Positions 62,722-64,000 of a stretch of DNA of 64,000 nucleotides are shown here, one piece after another. Position 1 is the first letter of the stretch; each line of letters starts with the position of its first letter. Made by a program: the position numbers and the translations under genes. Under the pieces are notes generated by a model. That model worked only from the letters and a program-made list of their open reading frames with translations, ran no database searches and had not been told where the DNA came from. The DNA is from Pseudomonas entomophila. GTDB lineage: Bacteria > Pseudomonadota > Gammaproteobacteria > Pseudomonadales > Pseudomonadaceae. Location: assembly GCF_029193575.1 (NCBI RefSeq), contig NZ_JARGCS010000009.1, positions 124,001 to 188,000 on the forward strand. The letters are read 5' to 3'.

Positions 62722-63072
62722 ATGAGCGTCGAAACCTTCACCCCCACCGCGTTGGAGTTCACCCAAGGGGCTGCGCACAAGGTGAAGACCCTGGTCAGCG
62801 AAGAGGGCAACGACCGCCTGAAGCTGCGTGTATTCGTCACGGGCGGCGGTTGCTCGGGCTTCCAGTACGGTTTCACCTTCGATGAAGACGTGGCCGAGGA
62901 CGACACCATTGTCGAGCGCGAAGGTGTTTCGCTGGTAGTCGACCCGATGAGCTTCCAGTACCTGGCAGGCGCTGAGGTGGACTACCAGGAAGGTCTGGAA
63001 GGCTCTCGCTTCGTCATCAAGAACCCGAATGCCACCACTACTTGCGGTTGCGGTTCGTCGTTCTCGATCTGA
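62722..63072 (+). CDS. erpA: iron-sulfur cluster insertion protein
   Basis: 116 residues, A-type carrier. The three cluster-binding cysteines are [15 protein letters not shown] (~residue 44) and [11 protein letters not shown] at the C-terminus. ATG 62722 follows GGAGAAA. It delivers clusters to isoprenoid enzymes and others. It has its own promoter and is closed by a 20-bp stem terminator. Confidence 0.96.
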   Translation: MSVETFTPTALEFTQGAAHKVKTLVSEEGNDRLKLRVFVTGGGCSGFQYGFTFDEDVAEDDTIVEREGVSLVVDPMSFQYLAGAEVDYQEGLEGSRFVIKNPNATTTCGCGSSFSI

Positions 63073-63081
63073 GCCCCTTGC

Positions 63082-63126
63082 CTCAAACGAAAACGCCGCG
63101 CTATTTGCGCGGCGTTTTCGTTTGAG
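63082..63126. terminator. bidirectional terminator between erpA and anmK
   Basis: CTCAAACGAAAACGCCGCGC (63082-63101) is perfectly inverted at 63107-63126, around loop TATTT. It serves the converging genes on both strands. Confidence 0.95.
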
Positions 63127-63132
63127 GGGTAC

Positions 63133-64000
<868 letters not shown>

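Overview
This window is a stretch of chromosome from a Pseudomonas of the P. putida group. Evidence is the gene content and order: a DavB/DavA-type lysine monooxygenase pathway, the rpsU-dnaG-rpoD operon beside a CAU-anticodon tRNA, plsY/folB/folK/cca, prkA-yeaH-spoVR, glpE-apaHG-rsmA-pdxA-surA-lptD, amgK-murU, rpe-gph-trpE, trpGDC-crp, argC and erpA. High GC, GTG/TTG starts and REP-type palindromes around a 'CGCGGGCAAGCCCGCG' core agree with this. No new defence, CRISPR or secondary-metabolite system is visible; most of the window is core genome. The interest lies in regulation and in one small scar of mobile DNA.

Layout. 1-2.6 kb: lysine catabolism (davA cut by the window edge, davB) and an Lrp-type regulator. 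2.8-6.2 kb: accessory genes, namely two tandem family-25 glycosyltransferases behind a Fur-box-like site, and a divergent MFS exporter/TetR pair. 6.33-10.21 kb: a 3.88 kb prophage remnant inserted in the 3' end of the tRNA gene, bounded by 45-bp direct repeats. It holds an intact membrane acyltransferase, the tail end of a phage spike gene and a primase-helicase gene broken by many lesions. 10.3-14.05 kb: a large cyclic-di-GMP enzyme. 14.2-18.6 kb: rpoD, dnaG, rpsU. 18.8-22.5 kb: tsaD, plsY, folB, folK, cca. 22.6-27.5 kb: the prkA stress-kinase operon. 27.7-35.4 kb: glpE, apaH, apaG, rsmA, pdxA, surA, lptD. 35.5-38.9 kb: peptidoglycan recycling (amgK, murU), a DnaJ/TerB-like protein and a DUF3530 protein. 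39-46.7 kb: a two-component system followed by a polyamine-type ABC importer.

46.8-54.8 kb: rpe, gph and trpE, an outward-exported GDSL esterase (estA), then trpGDC. Tryptophan genes are split between two loci, and each is preceded by a homologous 22-codon leader ORF ending ARWRWRA. The trpE leader lies in frame inside the last 22 codons of gph. 54.8-64 kb: an LplA-like protein, crp (vfr), an OsmC protein, a DUF2157 membrane protein, coq7, a HIT protein, an SDR, a nitronate monooxygenase, hemJ, argC, erpA and the start-truncated anmK.

Working together: amgK, murU and anmK belong to the same MurNAc-recycling route found in pseudomonads. surA and lptD serve outer-membrane assembly. trpE, trpG, trpD and trpC supply anthranilate and indole-glycerol phosphate. 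Where the longest open frame and the ribosome binding site disagreed, I chose starts by Shine-Dalgarno position and by family N-termini. All assignments come from reading the translated sequence without database searches.
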